A DNA stretch of 5,665 nucleotides from an uncultured Clostridia bacterium. Its GTDB lineage: Bacteria > Bacillota_A > Clostridia > Oscillospirales > Oscillospiraceae. Below, in pieces: positions 5,436-5,665 of this stretch. The DNA is taken from the NCBI GenBank assembly GCA_946408145.1, contig CAMJQX010000110.1, positions 1-5,665 on the forward strand, written 5' to 3'. The position numbers and the translations under genes were made by a program. Every line of letters starts with the position of its first letter. Positions within the stretch are counted from its first letter, which is position 1. A model generated the notes under the pieces. The model had not been told where the DNA came from. It did no database searches and worked only from the letters and a program-made list of their open reading frames with translations.

Positions 5436-5665
5436 TCACATCTCGGGATAGAGCGGGAAGCGGCGGGTCATCTCGATGACCTGCTCCTTCACCTCCGGCA
5501 CGGCGCTCTCGCCCTCCTCGATCAGGCGGGCGATGAAAGCGCCGACCTGACGCATGTCCTCCTCCTTCAAGCCGCGGCTGGTGACCGCCGGGCTGCCGAA
5601 GCGCATGCCGGAGGTCAGCTTGACGGACTGGGTGTCGAAGGGGATGGTGTTCTTGTTGGCGGTGA
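5436..5665 (-). CDS. glyA: Serine hydroxymethyltransferase, C-terminal part
   Basis: The last 75 full codons of GlyA; the gene enters from the right edge of the window. GlyA is a cytoplasmic PLP enzyme that converts serine and tetrahydrofolate to glycine and 5,10-methylene-tetrahydrofolate. The visible part reads [10 protein letters not shown], then [14 protein letters not shown] and K-E-E-D-M, which are the C-terminal GlyA motifs (usually NKNxIPFD and SGIRxGTPAxTxRG). It ends RFPLYPEM and TGA (5438-5436), a normal GlyA end. The PLP lysine lies outside the window. It is followed by a hairpin terminator and a separate promoter for hypF, so it is most likely its own transcription unit with no functional tie to the hydrogenase genes. 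Confidence 0.95.
   Translation of the reverse strand, partial: TANKNTIPFDTQSVKLTSGMRFGSPAVTSRGLKEEDMRQVGAFIARLIEEGESAVPEVKEQVIEMTRRFPLYPEM

Overview
The window is a compact run of genes, all on the minus strand. It codes for the assembly of a [NiFe] hydrogenase, followed by the first genes of a membrane-bound hydrogenase of the energy-converting (group 4, Ech/Mbh-like) type. Coding DNA is GC-rich. Starts are preceded mostly by strong Shine-Dalgarno sequences, and the one clear promoter is sigma-A-like. The folded GGCTCCCCTG-bounded repeat resembles a kind I associate with gut Clostridia. I therefore infer an anaerobic, GC-rich Firmicute, perhaps of the Oscillospiraceae. This placement is inference; no rRNA or other marker is present.

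Layout in the direction of transcription (right to left): the 3' end of glyA (5665-5436) and a hairpin terminator (5424-5397); an AT-rich spacer with a tandem 9-bp repeat; a promoter (-35 TTGCAA, 17-bp spacer, -10 TACAAT, 5326-5298); hypF (5242-3029, from a TTG start 28 codons inside the longest open frame); hypC (3010-2786); hypD (2805-1741, overlapping hypC by 20 bp); a small hairpin; hypE (1702-713); a 109-bp folded repeat (709-601); a NuoC-like/EchD-like subunit (533-135, TTG start); and the first 46 codons of an Ech/NuoD-like hydrogenase large subunit (138-1, cut by the window edge, sharing ATGA with the gene before it).

How the genes work together: HypF and HypE make the cyanide ligands from carbamoyl phosphate, with the C-terminal PRIC cysteine of HypE as carrier. 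HypC and HypD hold the iron and assemble the Fe(CN)2CO unit, which goes to the large subunit whose gene begins at position 138. The nickel-insertion genes hypA and hypB, the hydrogenase small subunit and the membrane subunits are not in the window.

I see no wholly new system. The most interesting points are regulatory: a repeat-derived hairpin in front of hypE that offers a ribosome site to a two-codon leader frame, a folded repeat separating maturation genes from structural genes, a dyad over the hypF -10 box, and two TTG starts that simple gene calling would misplace or miss.
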